A stretch of DNA of 64,000 nucleotides from Bradyrhizobium sp. CCGB12. GTDB taxonomy: Bacteria > Pseudomonadota > Alphaproteobacteria > Rhizobiales > Xanthobacteraceae. Every line of letters starts with the position of its first letter. Position 1 is the first letter of the stretch. The notes beneath the pieces were generated by a model, which ran no database searches, had not been told where the DNA came from, and saw only the letters and a list, made by a program, of their open reading frames with translations. Positions 33,418 to 42,085 of this stretch are shown here, in pieces. The position numbers were made by a program, and so were the translations under genes. The DNA lies in NCBI RefSeq assembly GCF_024199845.1, contig NZ_JANADO010000001.1, positions 3,534,001 through 3,598,000 on the forward strand. Direction: 5' to 3'.

Positions 33418-34092
33418 ATGACCTCCCCGCACACCATCGTTTTCGATCTCGACGGCACGCTTGTGGATACGGCGCCCGACCTGATCACCGCGCTCAATCA
33501 CGTGCTCGACCGCGAAGGGCTACCGCCCGTGCCGATGGCCTCGGCCCGCAACATGATCGGCGCCGGCGCCCGCAAGCTGCTCGAGCGGGGGCTGGAGGCC
33601 GAGGGCCGCACCGTCACCCCCGCCGACATGGACCGGATGACGGCGGACTTCATCGCCTATTACGCCGACCATATCGCGGTCGAATCCCGCCCATTCGAGG
33701 GGCTCGAGGCCGCGCTCGACCATTTTGCCGCGCAAGGCCATCGCCTCGCGGTCTGCACCAACAAGCTGGAATGGCTGTCGAAGCGGCTGCTGGACCAGCT
33801 TGACCTCAGCCGCCGTTTCGCGGCGATCTGCGGCGCCGACACCTTTGGCGTCCAAAAGCCCGACCCGACCATCTTTCGCGAGACCGTGGCGAGGGCGGGC
33901 GGAGAGGTCAAAGCCAGCATCATGGTCGGTGACGCCGGAACCGATGTTGGCGTCGCCCGGAGGGCGGGTGTGCCCGTGATCGGAGTCAGCTTCGGCTACA
34001 CGGACGTGCCGATCGCCGAGCTGAAGCCCGACCGGCTGATCCATCACATGCGCGACCTGCCGGCCGCGGCCAGCAGCCTGATGATGGCCTAA
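33418..34092 (+). CDS. gph: Phosphoglycolate phosphatase (HAD family)
   Basis: A 224-residue haloacid-dehalogenase phosphatase. The nucleophile and acid/base are Asp10 and Asp12 in VFDLDGTLVDTAPDL; NMIGAGARKLLERGLE forms the cap; CTNKLEWLSKRLLDQL the Thr/Ser and Lys-containing motifs; and MVGDAGTDVGVARRAGVPVIGV the C-terminal aspartates. The subfamily cap and GDAGTD motif fit phosphoglycolate phosphatase, which removes 2-phosphoglycolate. Transcribed away from rpiA with a 175-base spacer. Confidence 0.9.
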   Translation: MTSPHTIVFDLDGTLVDTAPDLITALNHVLDREGLPPVPMASARNMIGAGARKLLERGLEAEGRTVTPADMDRMTADFIAYYADHIAVESRPFEGLEAALDHFAAQGHRLAVCTNKLEWLSKRLLDQLDLSRRFAAICGADTFGVQKPDPTIFRETVARAGGEVKASIMVGDAGTDVGVARRAGVPVIGVSFGYTDVPIAELKPDRLIHHMRDLPAAASSLMMA

Positions 34093-34246
34093 CTACCATA
34101 ACATACTGAGTTAGCTCGATTATTTTGCGGAACCCCGCGTTAACCATCTATTATCTATGCGCCGCGCGCCGGTTGCCTGCCCCAAACGACGCTCCTATGG
34201 TCCGGCCGGGGATGTGGCGGTTCGTCGCAGTAGAAGTGGATGGGTT

Positions 34247-34741
34247 ATGGGTCGTGTCATCGCGATTGCGTTAGCGGGAGCGAGCCTCCTGGGGGCAACA
34301 AGTCTCGGCGGCTGCTCCTCGATGTCCTGGGACATGTTCAAATCAGACCCGCCGACCGTCCAGGTCCGGCTCGAATCCAATCCCCCGGGTGCTGACGCCA
34401 CGACATCGCTGGGTGCGGGCTGCAAGACCCCCTGCTCCGTCTCGGTTCCCGCCCCAGACGCTCCCTTTACGGTCGCTTACGCGCTGCCCAAATACCAGTC
34501 GGCGAGCATACCGGTGAATGTGATCAAGAATCCCGGCGATTTCACCACGCCGGCTTCTGTGACCACCGACCCGAATCCGGTGTTTGCGGAGCTCCAGCCG
34601 GCCACCCCGCCCAAACCGGTCCGCAAGCCGCACCGGCCGAAGAAGCCGAAACCGGCCGCAGCCGCGCCGGCCGCGGCCCCGGCCGATTCTACACCTGTTG
34701 CCGCCTCGCCGTTCCCCGATCCGAACGCGGGCACGCGCTGA
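34247..34741 (+). CDS. Lipoprotein with PEGA-like domain
   Basis: A 164-residue lipoprotein. The start MGRVIAIALAGASLLGATSL leads to GGCSS, a lipobox with the lipidated cysteine. Then VQVRLESNPPGADATTSLGAGCKTPCSVSVP resembles a PEGA-type surface domain with a Cys pair, and the C-terminal 50 residues are a Pro/Lys/Ala-rich tether (KPVRKPHRPKKPKP). Anchored in the outer or inner membrane with the tail facing peptidoglycan. The start is set by the signal sequence; the longer frame is rejected. Stands between gph and moaA. Confidence 0.85.
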   Translation: MGRVIAIALAGASLLGATSLGGCSSMSWDMFKSDPPTVQVRLESNPPGADATTSLGAGCKTPCSVSVPAPDAPFTVAYALPKYQSASIPVNVIKNPGDFTTPASVTTDPNPVFAELQPATPPKPVRKPHRPKKPKPAAAAPAAAPADSTPVAASPFPDPNAGTR

Positions 34742-34873
34742 TCCAAGCGGCTATCCAAGCGCTGACCTACGTATACCACCCGATTGTCCTAGCCGCGTCC
34801 GATGGTTAGATTGGTTCTACGGCACCGCTGAAGCAGAGGTGCGCCCGTCGCCGTCAGTGACAAGGCATTTGGT

Positions 34874-35926
34874 ATGAACGGACCTTCCGCGAACTCTCTC
34901 ACAACGGCGAGTCCCCGCGCCGCGCTGTCGAGCGCGATGACCGATCCGTTCGGGCGGACCATCAGCTATCTGCGCGTGTCCGTCACCGACCGCTGCGACC
35001 TGCGCTGCTTCTACTGCATGTCGGAAGACATGACGTTCCTGCCCAAGGCGGACCTTCTGACGCTGGAGGAGCTTGACCGGCTTTGCTCGGCCTTCATCGC
35101 CAAGGGCGTGAAGAAGCTGCGGCTCACCGGCGGCGAGCCCTTGGTCCGCCGCAACGTGATGACGCTGGTGCGCTCGCTGTCGCGCCATTTGTCCAGCGGC
35201 GCCTTGAACGAGCTGACGCTGACCACCAACGGCACCCAGCTTGCGAAACACGCACGGGACCTCGCCGATTGCGGCGTCCGCCGCATCAACGTCTCGCTCG
35301 ACACGCTCGATCCCCGGAAGTTTCGCGAGATCACCCGCTGGGGCGAGATCGACAAGGTGCTGGAAGGCATCGAGGCCGCGCGTGCCGCAGGGCTCGGCGT
35401 CAAGATCAACGCTGTGGCGCTGAAGAACCTCAACGAGGACGAGCTTCCCGAGCTGATGCGCTGGGCCCACGGCAAGGGCATGGGCCTGACGCTGATCGAG
35501 GTGATGCCGATGGGCGAGATCGGATCGGGACGGCTCGACCAATATCTGCCGCTATCGCTCGTGCGCGCCCGCCTCGCCCAGCAATTCACGCTGACAGACT
35601 TAGCCGAGACCACGGGCGGACCGGCGCGCTATGTCAGCGTCGCCGAGACCGGCGGCAAGCTCGGCTTCATCACGCCGATGACCCATAACTTCTGTGAATC
35701 CTGCAACCGGGTGCGCATCACCTGCACGGGAACGCTGCACACCTGCCTCGGTCACGAGGATGCTTCCGATTTGCGCAAACCTCTGCGTGCATCGAGCGAG
35801 GATGTGCTGCTTGCGGATGCGATCGACCGCGCCATCGGGTTGAAGCCCAAGGGCCACGATTTCATCATCGACCGCCGCCACGACCGTCCCAGCGTCAGCA
35901 GGCACATGAGCGTCACCGGCGGCTGA
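34874..35926 (+). CDS. moaA: GTP 3',8-cyclase MoaA
   Basis: A 350-residue radical SAM enzyme of molybdenum cofactor synthesis, converting GTP to (8S)-3',8-cyclo-7,8-dihydroGTP. The SAM cluster motif is Cys41-x3-Cys45-x2-Cys48 in [26 protein letters not shown] and [19 protein letters not shown] are family blocks; the second cluster is held by [20 protein letters not shown] in the C-terminal half. The protein ends VTGG, the terminal Gly-Gly typical of MoaA. Preceded by a short AAGG site. It extends the molybdenum-related content of the window. Confidence 0.95.
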   Translation: MNGPSANSLTTASPRAALSSAMTDPFGRTISYLRVSVTDRCDLRCFYCMSEDMTFLPKADLLTLEELDRLCSAFIAKGVKKLRLTGGEPLVRRNVMTLVRSLSRHLSSGALNELTLTTNGTQLAKHARDLADCGVRRINVSLDTLDPRKFREITRWGEIDKVLEGIEAARAAGLGVKINAVALKNLNEDELPELMRWAHGKGMGLTLIEVMPMGEIGSGRLDQYLPLSLVRARLAQQFTLTDLAETTGGPARYVSVAETGGKLGFITPMTHNFCESCNRVRITCTGTLHTCLGHEDASDLRKPLRASSEDVLLADAIDRAIGLKPKGHDFIIDRRHDRPSVSRHMSVTGG

Positions 35927-36213
35927 CGGTCTGCCTCACTAACCTAAGCTTTTGACAGCGCGTCAATTTGTCCATTTTCCGATTGACGGCACGCCAAGCC
36001 GCTGGTTTGGTGCGACCGCCTTTGCTTGCCCGGCAACATAAGCCGGCCCGCCCGTTGGCGGTCGCGGTCAAGACGGCAAGGCGCGAGGGGAGGACTGACG
36101 CCGCAACGCTTTCGGAATTCGATCCATGCGGTCGTGTGCATTTTGCGCGCGAGCCGAGCGATGTGTGCTGAAGCCTTCCGTGAAGTGTAAGGCCGCGACG
36201 GAGAGAAAGTAAG

Positions 36214-36753
36214 ATGCGTCCATTGCTGGCGCTGAGCAACGCCATCGACGCCCTCAACGAAAAGATTGGGTACGTCTGTAACCTGCTCGTGCTCCTGGCG
36301 TGCCTGGTCAGCGCGGCCAACGCCATGATCCGCTACGCCTTCAACGACTCCTCGAACGGCTGGCTGGAGCTGCAATGGTACATGTTCGCCATCATCGTGA
36401 TGTTCGGATCGTCCTACACTTTCAAGCGCAATGAGCATGTGCGGGTCGAGATCTTCTACCTGACCCTGTCCGAGCGCGGCCAACTCTGGCTCGACATGAT
36501 CGGCACGCTGTTCTTCCTGATCCCCTCCTGTCTCCTGCTCGCTTATCTGTCCTGGCCGTTTTTCATGCAGGCCTATAGCGTCGGCGAGATGTCGGCCAAT
36601 GCCGGCGGCCTGATCCGCTGGCCGATCAAGTTCGTGATTCCCGCCGGCTTCGTCATGCTGGCGCTCCAGGGTGTTTCCGAGGTCATCAAGCGTATGGCGG
36701 CTCTCCAGGGCTATGTGACGATCGACGCCAAGTATGAGAGGCCGACCCAATGA
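36214..36753 (+). CDS. TRAP transporter small permease (DctQ)
   Basis: A 179-residue inner-membrane subunit with four hydrophobic spans (VCNLLVLLACLVSAANAMIRY; WYMFAIIVMFGSSYTFK; MIGTLFFLIPSCLLLAYL; FVIPAGFVMLALQG). The NEHVRVEIFY sequence is characteristic of DctQ. It overlaps the large permease by four bases (ATGA). About 290 bases upstream, after moaA, hold no gene. The substrate-binding partner is not adjacent; two TakP-like binding proteins at 50-52 kb are candidates. Confidence 0.9.
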   Translation: MRPLLALSNAIDALNEKIGYVCNLLVLLACLVSAANAMIRYAFNDSSNGWLELQWYMFAIIVMFGSSYTFKRNEHVRVEIFYLTLSERGQLWLDMIGTLFFLIPSCLLLAYLSWPFFMQAYSVGEMSANAGGLIRWPIKFVIPAGFVMLALQGVSEVIKRMAALQGYVTIDAKYERPTQ

Positions 36754-38351
36754 TTACGCTGGAGATGATGCCGCCGTTGATGTTCGGCGGCCTGGTTCTG
36801 GCGATGCTGATCGGCTTCCCCGTTGCGTTCACGCTGGCGGCCGTCGGCCTGTCCTTCGGCTTTCTCGCCATCCATCTCGGCTTCTTCGATCTCAACTTCC
36901 TCCAGGCGATCCCCGGCCGCGTGTTCGGCAGCGTGCTCTCCAACGAGCTCCTGCTCGCGATCCCGTTCTTCACTTTCATGGGCGCCATATTGGAGAGATG
37001 CGGACTTGCTGAGGACATGCTGGATTCGATGGGCCAGCTGTTCGGCCCGGTCCGCGGCGGCCTCGGCTATTCCGTCATCATCGTCGGCTTCATCCTGGGC
37101 GCCATCACCGGCACGGTGGCGGCACAGGTGATCGCCATGGCGCTGATCTCGATGCCGGTGATGATCCGCTACGGCTACAACATGCGCTACATCACCGGCG
37201 TGTTGGCTGCCTCCGGCACGATCACGCAGCTCGTACCGCCGTCGCTGGTACTGATCGTGCTCGCCGACCAGCTCGGCAAGTCGGTCGGCGACATGTATCT
37301 CGGCGCCTGGGGCCCCTCGGTGTTCCAGATCATGCTGTTCGCCGGCTATACCTTCGTCCTCGGCCTGATCAAGCCGGGCCACGTGCCGCCGGTGCCGAAA
37401 GAGGCCCGTACGCTGACCGGCTGGGCGCTGTGGAAGAAGTGCCTGATGGGCATCATCCCCTCGGCCGTGCTGATCTTCGTCGTACTCGGCACCATGATGA
37501 TGGGCCTTGCCACGCCGACCGAAGCCGGCGCGATGGGGGCCGTGGGCGCGATCGTGCTCGCCGCGATCCACCACAAGGACTTCTCCTCGACCGACAACAA
37601 GGTGTTGATCATCGGCGTGATCGCCGCCGGCATCGGCACCATCATCGCGATTTTGTTCAGCGAGAATTTGATCTTCAAGCTCGCCTTCGCGGTGACCTAT
37701 CTGGCGGTGGCGTGGATCTGCATCCGGGCCGCGCGCATCCCCGACCTGCGCGACCTGATCACGCAAGGGTACCAGTCCACCATGCGCCTCACCTGCATGG
37801 TCACCTTCATCCTGATCGGGTCGACCTGCTTCTCGGTGGTATTCCTCGGCGTCTCCGGCGGTGTCTGGCTTGAGCACCTCCTGACCTCGCTGCCCGGCGG
37901 GGTCTGGGGCTTCCTGATCTTCATCAATCTCTTCATCTTCTTCCTGGCGTTCTTCCTCGACTTCTTCGAGATCGCCTTCATCATCCTGCCGATGATCGCG
38001 CCGATCGCGCAGAAGATTCTCGCCCCCGTGGTGGGACCGGACGCTGCGCTGATCTGGTTCGGCGTGATGCTGTGCGTGAACATGCAGACCTCGTTCCTGC
38101 ATCCGCCGTTCGGCTTTGCGCTGTTCTACCTGCGCGGCGTCGCGCCGAAGGAAGTGAAGAGCTCCGACATCTACTGGGGCGCGATGCCCTGGATCGGCCT
38201 CCAGATGATCATGGTGTTGCTGGTGATCATCTTCCCGTCCGTGGTCACGGGCCTGCTCGACAAGCCCCTCAATGTCGATCTCGACAAGGTCAAGATCGAG
38301 GTGCCGCAGATCGAGCTGCCTCCGCTGGATCTCGGGCCGCCGCAGCAATAG
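36750..38351 (+). CDS. TRAP transporter large permease (DctM, FcbT3-like)
   Basis: A 533-residue membrane protein with about 13-14 spans. The DctM core is recognisable by GLVLAMLIGFPVAFTLAAVGL, NELLLAIPFFTFMGAILERCG, GALGYS-like GGLGYSVIIVGFILGAITGT, GTITQLVPPSLVLIVLAD and GLATPTEAGAMGA. It is about 100 residues longer than typical DctM because of an added segment near residues 270-350 with extra spans. That is a feature of the mannitol/chloroaromatic (FcbT3, COG4664) branch, which pairs with FcbT1/TakP-type binding proteins. Co-translated with DctQ. Confidence 0.9.
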   Translation: MITLEMMPPLMFGGLVLAMLIGFPVAFTLAAVGLSFGFLAIHLGFFDLNFLQAIPGRVFGSVLSNELLLAIPFFTFMGAILERCGLAEDMLDSMGQLFGPVRGGLGYSVIIVGFILGAITGTVAAQVIAMALISMPVMIRYGYNMRYITGVLAASGTITQLVPPSLVLIVLADQLGKSVGDMYLGAWGPSVFQIMLFAGYTFVLGLIKPGHVPPVPKEARTLTGWALWKKCLMGIIPSAVLIFVVLGTMMMGLATPTEAGAMGAVGAIVLAAIHHKDFSSTDNKVLIIGVIAAGIGTIIAILFSENLIFKLAFAVTYLAVAWICIRAARIPDLRDLITQGYQSTMRLTCMVTFILIGSTCFSVVFLGVSGGVWLEHLLTSLPGGVWGFLIFINLFIFFLAFFLDFFEIAFIILPMIAPIAQKILAPVVGPDAALIWFGVMLCVNMQTSFLHPPFGFALFYLRGVAPKEVKSSDIYWGAMPWIGLQMIMVLLVIIFPSVVTGLLDKPLNVDLDKVKIEVPQIELPPLDLGPPQQ

Positions 38352-38471
38352 CTGTCACCGCCCTCGCCGTCGTGTTCCGCCTTGGCGGAGCATGACGCGC
38401 GCGCCGCGGCACGTGACAATCGCGACAAACGCAGGCATACCGGCCCATCCTCCAACCTGTGGACGCCGCTC

Positions 38472-39761
38472 ATGCCTCGATCGCACCAAGCTCCTTCGCT
38501 CGTTGCTCCGTTGATGGCCTCTCTCTGGCTGGCTTGTGCCGCGACAATGGCGCACGCGGAACCGGTGACCGATGTCCATGCGCTTGCGCAAAAGGAGCAG
38601 CAGCCGCTGCTCGACACGCTGCGCGATCTCGTCAACATCGAATCCGGCAGCAAGGACATCGACGGCCTGAACCAGATCGCCGAGCGCGTCGCCGGCCAGC
38701 TCAGGCAGCTCGGCGGCACGGTGGAGATTCTGCAACCCACCGACATCTACCGCCTCGACGATACGCCCGACAAGATCGGCCCGGCCGTGCACGCCACGTT
38801 CAAGGGGACCGGCAGCAAGAAGATCATGCTGATTGCCCACATGGACACGGTCTACCTGAAGGGCATGCTGAAGGACCAGCCATTCCGCATCGACGGCGAC
38901 AGGGCCTACGGTCTCGGCATTGCCGACGACAAGCAGGGCGTCGCGCTCATTCTCCATAGCGTGGCGATGCTGCAGAAACTGAACTTCAAGGATTACGGCA
39001 CGCTCACGGTGCTCACCAACGGCGACGAAGAAATCTCCTCGCCCGGCTGGCGCAGCACCATCACCAAATTCGCCTCGGATCAGGATGTGGTGTTCTCCTT
39101 CGAAGGCGGCGGCACCGACGGCACGCTGCGGCTCGCCACCAGCGGCATCGGCTCGGCCTATCTCACGGTGCGAGGCAAGTCGTCCCATGCCGGCTCGCGG
39201 CCCGAGGGCGGCATCAATGCGCTGTACGAGCTCTCGCACCAGGTGCTCCAAATGAAGGACCTGTCCAGGCCCGAGCAGGGCCTGAAGCTGAACTGGACGG
39301 TCTCCAAGGCCGGCACCAATCGCAACGTGATCCCTGCCGACGCCACGGCCCAGGCCGATGCGCGCGCGCTCAAGGTGTCGGATTTCGACGAGTTGCAGAA
39401 GGCACTGCAGGACAAGATCAAAAATCGCCTGCTTCCCGACTCCAAGGTCGAGCTGAAGTTCGAGGTGCGCCGCCCGCCGTTAGAGGCCAACGACGCCTCG
39501 CGCCGCGTGGCGGCCTACGGCAAGATGATCTATGGGGAGATCGGACTGTCCCTCAAGGTCGACGAGAAGGCGACCGGCGGCGGCACCGACGCCGCGTTTG
39601 CCGCGCTTAAAACCAACGGCGCCGTGGTGGAAGGCATGGGCCTGTCGGGCTTCGGCGCGCATTCCAACGATGCCGAATACGTGCAGCTCAACAGCATCGT
39701 GCCGCGTCTTTATCTGACGACGCGTATGATCATGGATCTGTCCACTGGCAAGCTGAAATAG
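38472..39761 (+). CDS. M20 family peptidase, glutamate carboxypeptidase-like, exported
   Basis: A 429-residue metallopeptidase with signal peptide (APLMASLWLACAATMAHAEP). Zinc-binding and catalytic motifs are AHMDTVYLKG (His and catalytic Asp), YGLGIADDKQGVAL, TNGDEEISSPG (catalytic Glu), and the C-terminal AHSNDAEYV. GKSSHAGSRPEGGINALYE and NWTVSKAGTNRNVIPADA form the dimerisation domain with the glutamate carboxypeptidase G2-type pattern. It would act in the periplasm on C-terminal Glu or folate/peptide substrates. Start is set by the signal sequence; weak ribosome-binding site. Convergent with the kinase gene. Confidence 0.9.
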   Translation: MPRSHQAPSLVAPLMASLWLACAATMAHAEPVTDVHALAQKEQQPLLDTLRDLVNIESGSKDIDGLNQIAERVAGQLRQLGGTVEILQPTDIYRLDDTPDKIGPAVHATFKGTGSKKIMLIAHMDTVYLKGMLKDQPFRIDGDRAYGLGIADDKQGVALILHSVAMLQKLNFKDYGTLTVLTNGDEEISSPGWRSTITKFASDQDVVFSFEGGGTDGTLRLATSGIGSAYLTVRGKSSHAGSRPEGGINALYELSHQVLQMKDLSRPEQGLKLNWTVSKAGTNRNVIPADATAQADARALKVSDFDELQKALQDKIKNRLLPDSKVELKFEVRRPPLEANDASRRVAAYGKMIYGEIGLSLKVDEKATGGGTDAAFAALKTNGAVVEGMGLSGFGAHSNDAEYVQLNSIVPRLYLTTRMIMDLSTGKLK

Positions 39762-39782
39762 CCGACGCTTTCCGTCTCGCCG

Positions 39783-41171
39783 CTATCGCGGCGAACCGCC
39801 TTCCCCCCCAAGTGGAGAGGGTGAAGAGACCGCCTTCTCCGCCAGCCGAAACCGCAGCGTGAACTCCGCGCCGCCCCCGGGGAGATTTTCCACCGCGACC
39901 GTCGCGGCGTGATCGTCGGCGACGCCGCGCACGATCGAAAGTCCCAGGCCCGCACCGTCGCTGCGCTGGCGGTCACGGCGCCAGAAGCGCTGGAAGATCA
40001 ACTCGCGCTCGGCCTCCGCAATGCCCGGGCCGCAATCGCGCACCCGCACCGAGCCGTCCTCGCCGACCTCGACATCCACGGAAGTGTCCTTGGCCGTGAA
40101 CTTGATGGCGTTTTCGGCAAGGTTGAAGATCGCGCGCTGAAGCATCTCCGCATTGCCGTGGATCATGACCGGCGCGTCGGTGCCCTTCAGTGCGATGTCC
40201 TTGTGCTGCGCGATCGCGAACGGGGCGATCGCGCCGACCACCTCGGCGCAGACGGCGCGCAAGTCCGTGGTCTCGCCGGGATCGAGCACCAGCGTGTCGA
40301 GCTCGGCGATCTCCAGCAACTGGGCGACGATGCGGCTCATGGCTTCGATGTCGCCATGCAGCGCCTGCCGTGCCGCCCCGTCGCCGAGCGTCTCGATCCG
40401 CGTACGCAGGATCGTGAGCGGCGTGCGCAGTTGATGCGCGGCGTCGGCCGTGAACTGCCGCTGCACCCGGAAGCCGTCCTCGAGGCGGTCGAGCGCCTGG
40501 TTCACCGCGGTCACGAGCGGCATGATCTCACGCGGAATCTGCTCCGTCGGCAGGCGGATGTGGGTACGCGCCGGGCCGATATTGCTGGCTTCCTCGGAGG
40601 CCTTCCACAGCGGGGCGATCGCGCGGCGGAAGATGATGATGTCGGTTGCGAGCAGGACCAGCAGGATCGGGATGGTGATCCACCCGACTCGCCGAAAGAA
40701 ATTCGAGACGATGTCGTCGATGATGACGTCGCGATGCGCGAGATCCTCGGCGACCTGGACGCGCACCCGCTTGCCGTCGATGATCCGGGTGTAGCCGGCG
40801 CCGGAAATCGTCTCGGACGGCCGAAGCGCCGCGGCGCCCGGCCGCCGGTGCGAGGAAAACAGCAACCGGCCTTCGCCATCGCGGATGTCGTATTGATAGC
40901 GGCCGTAAGCGTCCGAATAGAGCCCGCGCAGGCTGTCGGGCAGGTTGAACGTCAGCGAGCCGTCCGGCTGGGCGACGATGCGTTCCGCCAGCACCTCGGC
41001 CTGGGCGCGCATGCCGTCGTGGTGCAACTGGTCGATCTCGGAATTGAGCAGCCAGAACAGCACCAGCGGCAGGACGATCGCGACCATCGCGACCGCCACG
41101 ATATGCAGGAATACGATCCGCCAGATCAGCGATTTGAACGTGAACGATCTGGCATGGCCGCCGGCAGCCAC
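39783..41171 (-). CDS. Sensor histidine kinase (QseC/TctE type)
   Basis: A 462-residue membrane kinase. Residues ~15-40 are the first membrane span (IVFLHIVAVAMVAIVLPLVLFWLL), a ~120-residue periplasmic sensor follows, then a second span (IPILLVLLATDIIIF), HAMP, HisKA with AAHQLRTPLTIL carrying the phospho-accepting histidine, and HATPase with NLAENAIKFT, VRDCGPGIA and GAGLGLSIVRG. GTG at 41171 lies two bases beyond the response regulator stop, preceded by GAGGAAAAAT within that gene. Partner of the adjacent response regulator. Confidence 0.92.
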   Translation of the reverse strand: MAAGGHARSFTFKSLIWRIVFLHIVAVAMVAIVLPLVLFWLLNSEIDQLHHDGMRAQAEVLAERIVAQPDGSLTFNLPDSLRGLYSDAYGRYQYDIRDGEGRLLFSSHRRPGAAALRPSETISGAGYTRIIDGKRVRVQVAEDLAHRDVIIDDIVSNFFRRVGWITIPILLVLLATDIIIFRRAIAPLWKASEEASNIGPARTHIRLPTEQIPREIMPLVTAVNQALDRLEDGFRVQRQFTADAAHQLRTPLTILRTRIETLGDGAARQALHGDIEAMSRIVAQLLEIAELDTLVLDPGETTDLRAVCAEVVGAIAPFAIAQHKDIALKGTDAPVMIHGNAEMLQRAIFNLAENAIKFTAKDTSVDVEVGEDGSVRVRDCGPGIAEAERELIFQRFWRRDRQRSDGAGLGLSIVRGVADDHAATVAVENLPGGGAEFTLRFRLAEKAVSSPSPLGGEGGSPR

Positions 41172-41172
41172 G

Positions 41173-41847
41173 CTATTTTTCCTCGGCCATGAGATAGCCG
41201 ACCCCGCGGATGGTGTGGATCACCACCCTGGCGCCGTGCTCGGCGAGCTGCTTGCGCAGCCGCGAGACGTAGACCTCGACGGCGTTGGAGGCGACCTCGC
41301 CCTCGAGCCCGAAGATGTGGTCCTCGACGTTCTTCTTCGGCACCACCCGCCCCTGCCGGCGCAGCAGGATCTCCAGCACCGAGGTCTCGCGCGCCGAGAT
41401 GATCCGCGGCTGGTCGTCGACGAAGATCTGGCGGCTCTCGGTGTCGTAGACGAGGTTGGCAAGGCGCAGCGAGCGGCCCAGCAGCTGGCCCGGCCGGCGC
41501 AGGATCGCCTCCAGCCGCGCCACCAGTTCCTCCATCGCGAACGGCTTTGCGAGATAATCGTCGGCGCCGCTACGCAGGCCGGTAACCCGGTCCTGCAAGC
41601 CGCCACGCGCGGTCAGCACCAGCACCGGCAGCGGCTCCATCTGCCGGCGCAGCTCGCGCAGCACCGACAGGCCGTCGCCGTCGGGCAGACCGAGGTCGAG
41701 GATCATCGCGGCATAGCTGACGCTGCTCACCGCCTCGCGCGCCTCGGCCGCGCTGCCGACGATGTCGCTCTCATAGCCGGCCGCCGCCAGCCCGCCGGCC
41801 ACGAGCCGCGACAGCTCGACATTGTCCTCGACGATCAGAAGGCGCAT
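41173..41847 (-). CDS. OmpR/PhoB-family response regulator
   Basis: A 224-residue regulator beginning MRLLIVEDNVELSRLV, the receiver domain with the acidic pocket and phospho-acceptor Asp in MILDLGLPDGDG; VLTARGG is the Thr and PFAMEELVARLEAI the Lys region. The C-terminal winged helix shows LTARETSVLEILLRRQGRVV-like sequence, VASNAVEVYVSRLRKQL and IRGVGYLM. The start at 41847 has GGCGGGA upstream; the long frame is rejected. Upstream of its kinase by two bases, so co-transcribed. Signal unknown; the genes resemble QseBC/TctDE. Confidence 0.94.
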   Translation of the reverse strand: MRLLIVEDNVELSRLVAGGLAAAGYESDIVGSAAEAREAVSSVSYAAMILDLGLPDGDGLSVLRELRRQMEPLPVLVLTARGGLQDRVTGLRSGADDYLAKPFAMEELVARLEAILRRPGQLLGRSLRLANLVYDTESRQIFVDDQPRIISARETSVLEILLRRQGRVVPKKNVEDHIFGLEGEVASNAVEVYVSRLRKQLAEHGARVVIHTIRGVGYLMAEEK

Positions 41848-41998
41848 CAAAGTCCCGCCGGATGTTCCGGTGTCACGCGCGGCTCGCGCCGCATCTAGCG
41901 CTCTTTTCCAGCATTCGGGGCGCCGCGGCCAGCGGAAAAAGCGCCTGTCCGATCGCCCTCTTGTCAGGTTCGTGTAAGCCACGGCGAGGCATCAGCTC

Positions 41999-42033
41999 GT
42001 AGGATGGGTTTCGCTGCGCGCTACCCGTCCTAC
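41999..42033. repeat. REP-like hairpin
   Basis: GTAGGATGGGT and ACCCGTCCTAC form an inverted repeat with a 13-base loop (TTCGCTGCGCGCT). Such GTAGGATGGGT...ACCC-type elements are scattered through Bradyrhizobium intergenic regions. It sits upstream of the hydrolase at 42086; a related hairpin lies just after the same gene. Confidence 0.6.
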
Positions 42034-42085
42034 AGACTGATCCGCTCCAAACGAGACTCTCCGCAAACCCTAACGAGAGCAACGC

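Noticed and set aside
35952..35966. TTGAC-AGCGC-GTCAA dyad after moaA as an FNR/FixK box upstream of the TRAP permease genes
   Set aside because: FNR/FixK boxes need TTGA-N6-TCAA (14 bases in all); here the spacing is one base too long (N7). It may still be a hairpin or another operator, but not a standard FixK2 site.
36711..38348. 545-residue open frame antisense to dctM
   Set aside because: Asp/His/Arg-rich random composition; it mirrors the strong GC skew of a membrane-protein gene whose motifs are clear on the plus strand.
39909..41192. 427-residue open frame antisense to the sensor kinase
   Set aside because: No membrane or catalytic motif, Asp/Arg/His-rich; the kinase blocks on the minus strand are decisive.
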